32,987 nt of DNA from Schoenoplectus triqueter (Eukaryota > Streptophyta > Magnoliopsida > Poales > Cyperaceae), in contig CAXKVV010000995.1 in the NCBI GenBank assembly GCA_964058805.1, positions 1-32,987 on the forward strand, read 5' to 3'. The first letter of the stretch is position 1. Every line of letters starts with the position of its first letter. Shown here piece by piece: positions 1 to 9,901 of the stretch. The position numbers and the translations under genes were made by a program. The notes under the pieces were generated by a model. That model was not told where the DNA came from, made no database searches, and saw only the letters and a program-made list of their open reading frames with translations.

Positions 1-910
1 ATCTATGAACTAAACATAAGAATGCTTTAACTTCCAGGAGTAAATCTGAATGGGATGTTAAATGAAAAAAAAAATATTTACACCACTATCATCTAGCCAA
101 TCATAAAAATATTTAGCACTAAGTATGCCCTCTGAACATCATCTCATGATAATTGAATCTTTATCACTAGAAAACATTAAACTCTCCTAACATATCTAAC
201 ATTAATCTTTATTATTGAAATTAATTGCTTTAATTTCATCATCATAAAACCTCAAGTTGTGCACATTGGTCAATAGATAATCTGTCATATGTATGAGTAA
301 GGTTCCAATGATATCAGTTTGGTGTGACATCAAATGCCATCAATTTATTTTTTAATTTGACAACCAAATGTAGAATCCAATCCATCAGTATTGTTACTAC
401 TAATGGTGGATGTGCTCACAAAATTTTATATTTTTTTATGCTCGTTTTATATTATATCAAATGATAAAAAAATTAGTTAAATAGATTCATTCATTTTGTT
501 ATCTGTTGCTCTAACATAAAATGAGTTTCAAAAATCATAAAAAATTTCATGTGAAAATCTTGAGCGATACAAAAATTTAAGGCGTTTCAATTTTTCAAAG
601 TCACTATTTTGAATTTTTAAAAATCAGCACTAAAAATAATAACAAAGTATTCAACGTTTGTACATTGAAGAATTTAATAAGTATGATAAATTAAAGTTTT
701 GAAGACAATAAAATATATTTTTGAGGTGTTTGCATATCAGTCAAAATATCAATATTTTCACAATTGTCTCTCTCTATATGCGTATATATAATAAAAAAAA
801 TTTGTCCATCTCTCTCTATATGTGTATATATATCAAAATTTGTATCTAGAATTCCATATGCCACAAATTATGAATTGAAAGACTACTTTAATTAATTCTC
901 TACTTACTAG
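1..910. other. AT-rich non-coding stretch
   Basis: I see no coding frame of useful length here. The stretch is AT-rich with poly-A and poly-T runs and short TATATA blocks near 777-835. If the candidate exon at about 934 is real, this would be intron of the same plus-strand gene, but no upstream exon is recognisable. Confidence 0.5.
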
Positions 911-933
911 AAAAAATTATCTTCGGTTTGCAG

Positions 934-1078
934 GCAGCTTGATCAGTTGATCACTTTCTTTAGAAGCATGTGGATGCGCTGCTACTTTGCTCATCGTTCT
1001 CTATTGTATGAATATGATGCATATTTAAATGTAGTTTATGTTGCTTGTGATCTTGCTGCATATCAAAGAATATTATAA
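934..1078 (+). CDS. Possible 3'-terminal exon of an unidentified gene (partial)
   Basis: A plausible splice acceptor (TTTGCAG, ending at 933) is followed by an open frame of 47 codons ending in TAA at 1076-1078. The peptide has a protein-like composition, including LDQLITFFRSMWMRCYFAH and LLYEYDAYLNVVYVACDLA, rather than the low-complexity shadows around it. The frame is open only from 911, just upstream of the acceptor, so any further coding sequence would lie in exons to the left, beyond an AT-rich intron or outside the window. I do not recognise the family. There is no clear AATAAA signal downstream. It could be a chance open frame; the rating rests on the acceptor, the in-frame continuity and the composition. 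Confidence 0.33.
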
Positions 1079-2759
1079 TTTTATTTCATCAATTGGAAAA
1101 CCTACTCTTGAGGGATAGTAGATTGTTATTTTTAACTACTTGTTCTTTCTGAATTATCCTAAAATATATGTGAAATTTTTTGAACTCTAGATACTATTTC
1201 GAGATTTGATCACAGGTTTCACTACAATTGACCTGTACTGAATAGACACACTTCATCAGATAAGAAATCAGAATCCTTATAACATCAATAATATCAATTC
1301 CTATTCACAAATAATTGGAAAACTCTTCTTAAAAATTGAATGGTAATTAACTGAAACTCTTTAAAGGACCAAAATCTATTGAGATATCTCGCATGGCCCA
1401 GATCATAGCAACAAAAGCGCATTTCGAAAAGAAAAAATATCATCGCACTTAGTATTACTGAAGAAAAAGCATCATCGCACTTCGTAATGAGGAGTAAGAA
1501 GGGAAGATCTCAAACCTGGCGTGGCTAATGCTCGAATTTCGAAAGAGGACGGAAAGATGCTAGAGGGAGAGACGACGGAGATCCAATAGAAACCACATCC
1601 TCTGAAGAGAAATTAGACCTAAGCAATATTTCGCTGGGTATCGCATAGTTTGATACGTGGTCGCTAAATTCACTTGGTCCAGTCCAACCCAACCCAAATA
1701 GAAAAATTGCGAGACTCAAATAATTTATTTTGATGTAGTGATGGTTAGGAGGATGTATTATGTATATGTTCCTCTCACCGAAACTGTGCCCAATTGCGTT
1801 GCTCCGTAAACCGTAATTCAGAACCACATCCACATCAGGTTTAATCGAGCCCTTTTCTCTCTTGAAAAATTATGTCAATTATCTCCAGAATGCCAATTAC
1901 AATTGAATTTAAGACTTTTAATTGTCTTGCAGATCATTTCCCTGATCCTCCTAACAAACACTCCTCACTCCACGGTCAACAGTGACAGAGTGACAGAGTG
2001 ACAGAGTGACAGGGGCCTCTTTAATTCATAATTAATTAATTATCATGATAGATACAAACTAAAATAAACAATTAGGTTTTATAAATAATTATACACACAT
2101 AAATTAACACTAACTACAAGAAAAAAAAAAGTGCACTGTGCAAACATTGCCTTCGCATATATAGATTACATTGTTTCGCATGCTTTTTTTGCATCTTTGT
2201 TTGTTTGTTTCTTCTTTGATTTTAAACTAATAATAATGTTGTACAATCAAGTAATATAATAAAGTCTTTAATATAAATTATAAATCCATTTACATAAATA
2301 ATAAAGTTCGTAATATCATTTTAATATGCATGCGTGTAAAGAAACTAATGTAGAAAATAGGAAGGGCACTCGAGAGATGAAACATTTTGCTGCGCACTGT
2401 GCTTTTTTTTTAAAAATAATTAATATTAATACTGCTGCAGAGGATCTAATATATGTAAAATAGATCATTATTTGGGGAAGTGATGCAAATTTATTTAATT
2501 TCAAACGGGGACGTTTCGGTTTCAATTTGGTCAAACTCCCAATATGATGCATTCTAAGGATGAAACCAATTATCTGTTTTCCTGCTTAATTTGCTGATGT
2601 TGTATTATTGTTCATGTCAAGAGCCACTCATGATGGCGAACTCCCAGTATGTTGCAGACTTGCAGAGTACGTGAAGAATGAGAAGTAGAACTTTCTTTTG
2701 TTCAAAGATGATGAAGCACCAGATATGGCGACCGAAGCAAAGCTTAGCCTCGATCGAGC
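1079..2759. other. Intergenic, no supported gene
   Basis: The stretch is AT-rich with scattered short open frames on both strands, none with a recognisable domain. The only clear structures are an 8-bp microsatellite at 1981-2012 and the poly-A or poly-T runs near 2112 and 2402. A duplicated ATCATCGCACTT motif lies near 1439-1485. Confidence 0.5.
1981..2012. repeat. Microsatellite (AGTGACAG)4
   Basis: Four perfect consecutive copies of the 8-bp unit AGTGACAG read directly from the sequence. It lies in otherwise unrepetitive intergenic DNA. Confidence 0.95.
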
Positions 2760-2769
2760 ATTGACGACA

Positions 2770-2985
2770 ACGGCGGATCTTAGAAGGGACCCGGGGGGAG
2801 GGCGTCCGCCACCAAAAAAATTTTAAAATTAGTATATCTGTCAAAAATTTATGATATTTTATAGTACATTTATGATAATTTTATTATTTTAGCTCCTCCA
2901 AAATTTAAAATACAGTGTTTAAGGAGTATATAAATTATTTTAGCCTTTCGGATTTTGAGTTCAAGCTCCGTCACTAATTGATGAT
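2770..2985 (-). repeat. Possible dispersed-repeat fragment
   Basis: The sequence runs from a G-rich block (near 2789-2805, with a run of six G) through AT-rich DNA to a block whose minus strand starts TTAGTGACGGAGCTTGAAC. Minus-strand motifs of the kind GTGACGGAGCT followed by AGGAGCTAAAATAAT resemble common degenerate plant interspersed repeats. No ends, target duplication or coding sequence could be defined, so this is a weak call. Confidence 0.25.
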
Positions 2986-3551
2986 CATAATTAAGTCAAA
3001 TATATATAGTTCTATGACTTCTTGTGTTCGGCCTCCTTACTGTTCTTGCTAAAAGAATTAATTAGCAGTCTGTTATCAAACAAATGCATGACGGTCAGTT
3101 CAATTGCTTGTTGTGCAACAGCTTGGACCAACTCGACGGCTCATATATTAATTGCTCCTTATCATATGAAAACTGCTCTTCTTATTCCTTCAAGTGCAAT
3201 ATCATCTTCCCAGATTCTTATTACGGTTCGCCTTCTTGTGTAATTAGGGTCCATTCGATTTATTTATTTTCGAACTTTACTTCATATAGACCTTCAACAT
3301 AATCTGACTCTGATATGCATCCTTGATAAAAACTCGTGTTAATTTTGCTTGACTTGCATTTGGCCAATTTGATCCTCTCCTTGTCCATTGAGTTCCAAAA
3401 AAAATATCAAATTTATTGTACGCTATCCCTTTATTCCCCCTATGAAATATTGAACCGTGAAATTTTTCAAGTAATAAAACTATGAATAATAGGAGTAATA
3501 TTATATATAGTTAATAAAATTTCAAAATCAAACTAATAATTAAATGAATAA

Positions 3552-3660
3552 AACTAAAAAATCTTTAGTAAATAAAATAATACTAACTTAATGTTTTGAA
3601 AAGTCAAATCGAAACTTAATCAAAACACAATAACTAAAAAATCTTTAGTAAATAAAATAA
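3552..3660. repeat. 29-bp direct repeat, two copies 80 bp apart
   Basis: The same 29 bases, starting AACTAAAAAATCTTTAG, occur exactly at 3552-3580 and 3632-3660. The surrounding 2990-4030 region is AT-rich, with no gene I can support. Confidence 0.9.
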
Positions 3661-4029
3661 GGTGTGATTGATGATTACATATAAACATAACTCAAAACAA
3701 AATATAACAAAAAGGAAACTTAAAAATAGTTAAGATAAAATACTATTGACCATAATATCAAAAGAAATGGTTATATTGCAAAAGAACTTTTTTGATCTGA
3801 GCAGGTAGGGGCAAAATGAATTTAGAAATTTTTGATAAAAATTTTATAATTTTTGGATAAATGAAACTATCAGAATAAAATTGAAAAAGGAAACTAAGCA
3901 AGAATAAAGGGCTGAGATTTAATTAAGGAGTTTCTAAGTATGAATTGGGGAAAGAAGGCAGCCTGGGTGCAAAGTGGGGATGTTAGTCAAAAGAAATTCA
4001 AAACTTGAAAAGTAAATAACGGTTATGCC

Positions 4030-4440
4030 ATGCGGCCAATTTTTATTGAACCATGTAATCAGATCAGTCCACTTGGCAGCATGTCGTTAGTGACATGTCA
4101 ACAGAACAAATCCGACCTAGTGTGAGGTGTCATAAAATATAGGCCTATAAACATCATGTGTCACTGATTGATGTCACGTCAGCAAAATGGATCCCATAAA
4201 GATAAAATGATTAGTCAGTGGGTCCCACGGATGACACGTCAGCAAACATCAACGATAATTTCCCAAAAGTTTTTAAATCGAATTGGACCAAGGACAACTA
4301 TGGATATCATTGAGGATGAAAAATCAATGATACGATATCCGTCGACGGGTTGAATTACGTCCAAAAAATGAAAATTTGACTACAATGCTGATAGCCTTTT
4401 ACAGAAATAAATACGGTTAAATGGAGGTTCGAGAAATCAA
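4030..4440 (+). repeat. Gypsy-associated non-coding spacer with CACGTCAGCA repeats
   Basis: GTCACGTCAGCA-like segments recur 60 bp apart (4171-4184 and 4231-4244), together with related GTGACATGTCAACA at about 4090-4103. No coding frame is visible. The block lies directly upstream of the Tat-type pol fragment and is probably part of the same decayed element; this is inference from adjacency and repeat character. Confidence 0.4.
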
Positions 4441-5667
4441 CTTGAAGCAGGAGTGAAACTAATTTGGCACGATTGATCGATTGGTTGATTAGGAGGAAGA
4501 TATCGCCTCAATCCTGAAGAACGCCTTAAAATAGCTGAAAAAAGCGTCCAATACGGTCGATGAGCTCACCGAAATCAACCTGAGAAGAGAAGAGAAACCA
4601 TGATTAACTTTTATAAGTACATCACTGCCAGAAGAGATGGCTAACAGACTAAAAGCCTTCCTTAAAGGGTACATGGACTGCTTTGCTTGGAGCTACAAAG
4701 AGATGCCGAGGTTACACCATAATGTGGTAGTCTATTACATAAAAATTGATCTCACATTCAAGCCAATCAAGCAGGCACTGAGATGGATGAGAATAGAGCT
4801 CGAAGAAAAGGTCGTGGAGGAAACAAAGAAACTCATCTACGCGAACTTCATACAGAAAGAAGAGGCACTAGAATGGGTGGCCAGCATTGTCCCGGTTAAG
4901 AAGAAAAATGGGCAAATCCGTATTTGTGTGGACTTTCGGCACTTGAACAAGACGTGTCCCAAGGATGACTTCTCGCTCCCAGTAACTGAAATCATAATCG
5001 ATCACACATACTCATATGAAGTCTTCTCCTTCATGGACGATTACGCAAGATATAATTAAATAGGCATATAATCCCAGAAGACGAAAAGCATATCACATTC
5101 CGCACACCAATAGGCATATATTACTATAAGGTCATGCCATTTGGGCTAAAAAATACGGGTGCCACATACCAACAGGTGATGACAAAGATATTCGATGATC
5201 TAATCCATAAATAGTCGAATGTTATGTGGACGACCTTATCATCAAGGCCATATCGTACAAAGAACATCTTCAGTACCTTGAAGTGGTCTTCAACCAACTG
5301 AGAGAACATGCGCTCAAGCTAAACCCATTGAAATGCGCATTCATGGTATCATGAGGTAAATTTTTAGAGTTTTTAGTGCGCCATAGGGGAATCAAAATAG
5401 ACCCGGACAAAATTAAGACGATCATGGAACTATCTCCGCCAAAGAACTTAAAACAACTTTGATCCTTACAAGAATAGTTGGCGTATATCAAGCGTTTCAT
5501 AGCCAATCTCTCAGGTAAGATCCAGCCATTTATCTGATTGACCAAGAAAGATATCCCGTTCAAGTGGGACATTTAATGCCAACAAGCCTTCAAAGAAATC
5601 AAGGCTTACCTACTCAACCCTCCGGTGTTGGCGACACCCATACCAGGGAAAGAACTCATACTATACC
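4440..5667 (+). pseudogene. Ty3/gypsy (Tat-type) pol fragment: reverse transcriptase to start of RNase H
   Basis: This is a decayed retrotransposon polyprotein. The longest open piece (4637-5059) carries DCFAWSYKEMP, then VPVKKKNGQIRICVDFRHLN, CPKDDF and FSFMDD, which is the order of the palm and fingers of a gypsy reverse transcriptase. It then shifts frame at about 5055. The downstream frames continue the domain with YYKVMPFGLKN at about 5123 and the catalytic YVDD at 5223-5234, followed by LNPLKCAF-like, KFLEFLVRHRGI and PPVLATPIPGKELILY segments. Several stops (for example 5056, 5210 and 5353) and frame changes break it. Coding similarity ends abruptly at about 5667, where the next repeat begins. 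The FAWSYKEMP and CPKDDF context fits the Tat/Athila side of the gypsy family better than chromoviruses. No gag, integrase or LTR of this element was identified. Confidence 0.88.
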
Positions 5668-5796
5668 TTTAAATGTGCATTCCAAATCCATATAAATATA
5701 CTACAATGTACACTTAGAGGGATATTCATATCCTTCTTCCGTAATTCATCGCTAAACTTCCTTTTCTAGAGATGAGAGGTGCGAAAAAGGGTCGCA
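5667..5796 (-). repeat. Copy A of a ~125-bp repeat, also found at 22318-22440
   Basis: From ACCTTTAAATGTGCATT to GCGAAAAAGGGTCGCAC the sequence matches 22318-22440 with many substitutions and small indels. Both copies have the same orientation. It abuts the truncated gypsy pol fragment exactly where similarity to pol is lost, so position 5667 or so is probably an insertion or recombination boundary. It may be the terminal part of a minus-strand LTR, since promoter-like sequence lies on the minus strand to its right. Confidence 0.6.
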
Positions 5797-7900
5797 CATT
5801 TCCAATGGTTCTTAGATCACTCAAATCAGAGTTCGGACGAACCATACCAGCAACAGGTTCAGTGTAGCATCAGTTCAGTTACCAGCAAATCAGCACAAGC
5901 CAGCATATACCAAAAAACAGTATAATGCATCAAAGAGGGGCATATACCAGTACATGAGAAACCCAGCCAGGAAAATAACATAACAAGGCAACATACCACA
6001 TAAATAACAAAGGGACCAGAACCAACAACATAACACTAGCAAATAACCCAACCCTGTACCAGCAAGCCAATAATCGACCCAAATAATTGAATCAAGCTAG
6101 TGTCAGTTTCAGACAACCACTACTTTTAGTACCAACAGAGTCAAAAAGGGGCAGAAATCAGGCAGCAACAACTCAACATAGTAACAGTGAAGGGGAAGAG
6201 GAAAAATTATCACTATGGCGCAACAGAGGGGAGTAAGGGCACGGGGGTAACGGCCTCACCTCACTGGTACCAAGTGGTACCACCAGTGTACCAAGGCTTA
6301 ATACACAAATTAGCACACATAGAAAACCGAGCAAGCAAGCAATTAACAAAATCAAACCAATAAGCAGATCAAGCAAGCATAAATCACAGCAAATAATTGA
6401 GGAAGTGAGCAAGCCAAGTTCTCAACAGGGGCTTAGTCTAGGGCATTTACCAGTACAGCGATCAGATAAGGCATCAAGCACAAAGGGATAGGAGGGTCTT
6501 ACCAGTACAGCAATTCAGGTGTTCAATAAGCAAGGCAAGGCTGGTAATGGAAAAAGGTAGGCCTCCCCTCTCGATTCCGGCCACCACCTCCTCTCCCTCT
6601 TCAGTTTATCTGTTCTTATCAATTAAACTTTCTGGATTTATAAAATTGTCAGCACATGAGAGCAACAGCGAGTGCGAGGAGGCGCATGCATAGAGTTTTT
6701 ATAGAGGGAGCTGGGGTGATGGCCAGTGTTAGATAGGGCACGGTAAGGTCAAGGGCGAGTCGACAAGACAATAGGGCTCGCTGCAGCGCGCGATGTGATG
6801 GTCAGAGAGAAAAGGGTGATATCAGGTTTGTTTACCCCTGAAAATTCGGGGAATTAAAAAGGCAACTTGGGACAAAAGTTTTAAAAAATTCAAGGAGAAA
6901 TTTTAAAAGCCCGAAGAGGCTTAATTAAAGTTCAGAACCACCAAGGGAAAAGAAGAATTCAGTGAAATGCTCAAAAATCAAAATTCTTAAGAAAATAATT
7001 AAATGCTGAAACTCTACAAATTCAAATCGAAAACCTCTTCGAAACCTAAAATATCAAAACTCAAATTTCATGGAAAAATCATATTTTTCATAAAATTCTG
7101 AGAATTTTCATATATTACTTGATATTTTTGGAGTTGCGGAAGTCAAAGAAATTCCAAATTATCGATTAATATAATGAAAAATTAATTAATCAAGTGTTAA
7201 AAATTAATTGATGCTTGACCAAGGGGAAAAATGATAAATAAAAATTACCATAAATTTTGTTATATTTCAAGAAATTTTTGAGGAAATTTTGGTGCAATTT
7301 GGACAAAGGGATATTTGAGAAACAATTTAAAAGCAAAAGAGAAATAAGAAAATCAGCAAATGGAGGGCTCCAATTAAAAAACAAAATGGAGAGGGGCCAA
7401 ATTCGAAAATGCCATTGCTACAGTAACCCGAGCTTCCACGGCCTAAAATTCGAAAATGGTGATGGTGCTTCCGTGCGACGAAAATCCACATATTATATAC
7501 CGTTCGAAAGAGCACGAAGAGGAGAACACAATGAGATAAAGAACTTGCAAAATGGTTGAGCGGTTTGGGAGAAAACTGAAGGGAAGTTTCCAATCCAAAA
7601 AATAAAATCGAGCAATCCGAACCATAATTGATCAAATTGACATTTCAAACACTTTCACCATGGTCACAAGAGATTGTTTGAGGGCTTGGTTGAATTTCAT
7701 ACGTTTTAAATTGGTGAGACCACGAACTCGCAAATCGGATCAAAAACCGAGTTGGCCAAACTCTATACCGGAGCATTCTATTGATTGAATAAACATTATA
7801 GATCAATTCCTGAGATTAATTAGATGCTAATCAAGTTTTGAAACATAAGAAATGGTGAACAAATGAAGGAGAACGATTATGAGACTTGAAATCGGGTTTG
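5797..7900 (-). mobile_element. Retroelement-derived, LTR-like non-coding block
   Basis: No frame here encodes a recognisable protein. On the minus strand the block looks like a retroelement regulatory region. A TATAAAAA box (6696-6703) follows a region containing GGTTACTGTAGCAATGG (near 7415-7431), and downstream of the box lies a T-rich, GCTGGTA-rich leader running to the terminal repeat at 5667. No TG...CA ends, PBS or target duplication could be fixed, so the assignment to an LTR is inference. Confidence 0.4.
6696..6703 (-). promoter_or_regulatory. Possible TATA box (minus strand)
   Basis: The minus strand reads CCCTCTATAAAAACTC, a good plant-type TATA context, followed by a GC-richer then T-rich leader. 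It is the likely promoter of the LTR-like block around it. No transcript evidence is available. Confidence 0.35.
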
Positions 7901-8257
7901 AAGGCAAAAACGGGTCTCGGGTTCATAATTGGGATCCGGCAAGGTCTAAAATGCAGGAAGGGAGTGGCAAGAATGTGTTTGAAGCTCTAGAACCTTCTAG
8001 AAGTCCCTAGAATCATTTGGTGACCAAGTGGTGGTTAGGGATGACAAATTTGTAAATTTTCAGCAAACATAACAAACTCCACTTGTGCCCCACTTGTGCT
8101 CTCAGCTGTTAGAGCACATTTAAAACACTTAGAACTGGTCTAATACACCACAAAACGTTCAGAAGAGTATGAGAAGATGAATGAAGGGAGTTGGTGCATA
8201 AATTGGTCAAAGAAAAGTCAAACCGATCTCATACACTCATCTATCACCCCTTAGGCC

Positions 8258-8265
8258 TATATAAA
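8258..8265 (+). promoter_or_regulatory. Possible TATA box (plus strand)
   Basis: CCTATATAAACCCCTCTCC is a strong TATA context followed by a CA- and CT-rich leader (ACACAAGAGACACCACTC) that would suit a start site near 8285-8300. An AATAAAG polyadenylation-like signal lies at about 8525. No gene follows, so this looks like the U3-R part of a plus-strand LTR or LTR remnant. Confidence 0.4.
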
Positions 8266-8623
8266 CCCCTCTCCTCTTTCAAACACAAGAGACACCACTC
8301 ATCCCAAGCTGAATGCTAATCCAAAACGCTGCCAAAACCAATTGAAGCTCAAATTAGATACAAAATAAGATCCAATCTTTGAGGTAAGATCAAAATCAAA
8401 CCCAAAGATACAAGATTCAATCAATTCATCTTCTACTCAAGCTACAAATTAGATCTAGGTAGGGATATATCATATAAATATAGATATCAAGAGTTTATTG
8501 GAGCTTGTAATTTTGATTTGTGCAATAAAGATGAAATTTTTCATGTGCAATATCGATTTTTCTTCTTCTTCTTGAAGTTCTTATGTTGCAATTAGATCTT
8601 TTTCATTCTCTTTCTTTTTTTTT

Positions 8624-9270
8624 GGCTCAAATCTGCATGTAAACATCATTGAATGTTAAATTGAAGCTAAATGATGCATTTAAACCGTTTAAGATCAATG
8701 AATCCCTTATAAACGCAAAATCAGCCCTTAAATGGCTGAAAATGCAATAAAATAAAAAACGGGATGAGATCTTCTCCAAATCTTATAAAACTTTCAGATC
8801 TCGTAGAAATAAGTCATATGAATCTACAAAAACTGATTTTACATTTTTTTTATTTTTTATAAAAAGTTATAGCTTTTTTAATTCTGAAAAACAGCAAGTT
8901 CTGGTAACATCCATTTCCTCTTTTCCTTTTTCATTTTTTTTGTTTTTTTCATTTTTTTATTTTTCTTTTGGCTCAAATCTACATACAAACATCATTGAAT
9001 GTTAGATGAAGGCTAAATGACGCATTCAAACTATTTGAGATCAATGAATCCCTTATAAATGCAAAATCAGCCCTAAAATAGTTGAAAATGCAATAAAAGG
9101 AAAAATAGGATGAGATCTGCTCCAAATCTTACAAAACTTTCAGATCTCGTAGAAATAAGTCATATGAATCTATAGAAACTGATTTTTTATTTTTTTTATT
9201 TTTTTGTAAAAAGTTATAGCATTTTTAATTCTGAAAAATAACAAATACTGGTACAGTATTTTCCTCTTTT
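8624..9270 (+). repeat. 346-bp tandem duplication
   Basis: A unit starting GGCTCAAATCT at 8624 is repeated at 8970. Both copies share the order CATCATTGAATGTTA, GATCAATGAATCCCTTATAAA, AAAATCAGCCCT, CTTTCAGATCTCGTAGAAA and AAAAAGTTATAGC. The second copy has scattered substitutions and indels and fades out after about 9260. It is non-coding. Confidence 0.85.
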
Positions 9271-9476
9271 GCCCCTAAACTAATTCGAAAATAAAACAAT
9301 CATACCTCTGCTACTCCGATTTGATCGAAATTTTGTGAGCGTCTAGATCTAGTTATATTACATCTCTTTGTAAAATTTCATAATTTTTAGAGTTTATTAC
9401 AATTTTATACGAATTTGTGAATCTTCAGCCAACAATTTATAAAATAAATTTGTAAATAAATTTATCTTTTTTCTTT

Positions 9477-9901
9477 CTTAAGTGTTTTGATAATGTGTCA
9501 CAAGCAACAGCTCGTCGACTATATCATAGCATAAAAGAATGAATAAAACAATAAATAATTTCTCTCTTAAGTGCTTTGATCATGTGTCATAAGTAATAGC
9601 TCTTCGACTATATCATAGCGCAAAAGAGTGAATAAAACATCAAATAATTTGGTAAATAACTAAACTCATTTTCTTAAGTGCTTTGATCATGTGTCACGAG
9701 CAATAGCTCGTCGACTATATCATAGCATAAAATAGTGAATAAAATAATTAATAATCTCTCTCCTAAGTGCTTTGATCATGTGTCATGAGCAATAGCTCGT
9801 TGACTATATTATAGCATAAAATAGTGAATAAAATAATAAATAATCTCTCTCATAAGTGCTTTGATCATGTGTCATGAGCAATAGCACGTCGACTATATCA
9901 T
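9477..9901 (+). repeat. Tandem array of ~89-bp units, left part
   Basis: Units start with CTTAAGTGCTTTGATCATG (or close variants) at about 9477, 9566, 9673, 9762 and 9851. Spacing is 89 bp, or 107 bp where an extra AT-rich segment is present. Each contains GTGTCAcGAGCAATAGCTCGTCGACTATATCAT, in which CGAGC-AATA-GCTCG forms a short stem-loop in the best-conserved copies. The last unit is cut after 51 bases by the copia insertion at 9902 and resumes at 19845. Confidence 0.9.
9897..9901. repeat. Target-site duplication, left copy (ATCAT)
   Basis: ATCAT lies directly before the left LTR and again directly after the right LTR at 19840-19844. Five bases is the usual size for Ty1/copia integration. 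Confidence 0.93.

Noticed and set aside
1525..1833. 102-residue minus-strand open frame
   Set aside because: No recognisable domain or splice context and mixed composition; it looks like a chance frame in intergenic DNA.
2112..2132. CTACAAGAAAAAAA, similar to the start of CACTA transposons
   Set aside because: The leading CAC is missing, no matching inverted end was seen within reach, and the poly-A run makes chance similarity likely.
3022..3302. Two overlapping plus-strand frames with several Cys, resembling a small Cys-rich peptide
   Set aside because: No signal peptide in the Cys-containing frame, no known Cys spacing and no promoter; overlapping frames of equal length argue against coding.
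4168..4353. 61-residue plus-strand frame in the CACGTCAGCA region
   Set aside because: No similarity to retroelement or host proteins; the repeat structure explains the sequence.
6173..6412. 79-residue Leu-rich minus-strand frame resembling a membrane peptide
   Set aside because: It arises from short GCAAGC/ATCAAGC repeats inside LTR-like DNA and has no conserved features.
7257..7635. Overlapping 60- to 102-residue frames on both strands
   Set aside because: Low-complexity, mutually overlapping, inside a probable LTR; no family resemblance.
9477..9901. Regular repeats that could suggest a CRISPR-like array
   Set aside because: Units are contiguous with no unique spacers of constant length, are diverged, and lie in plant nuclear DNA.
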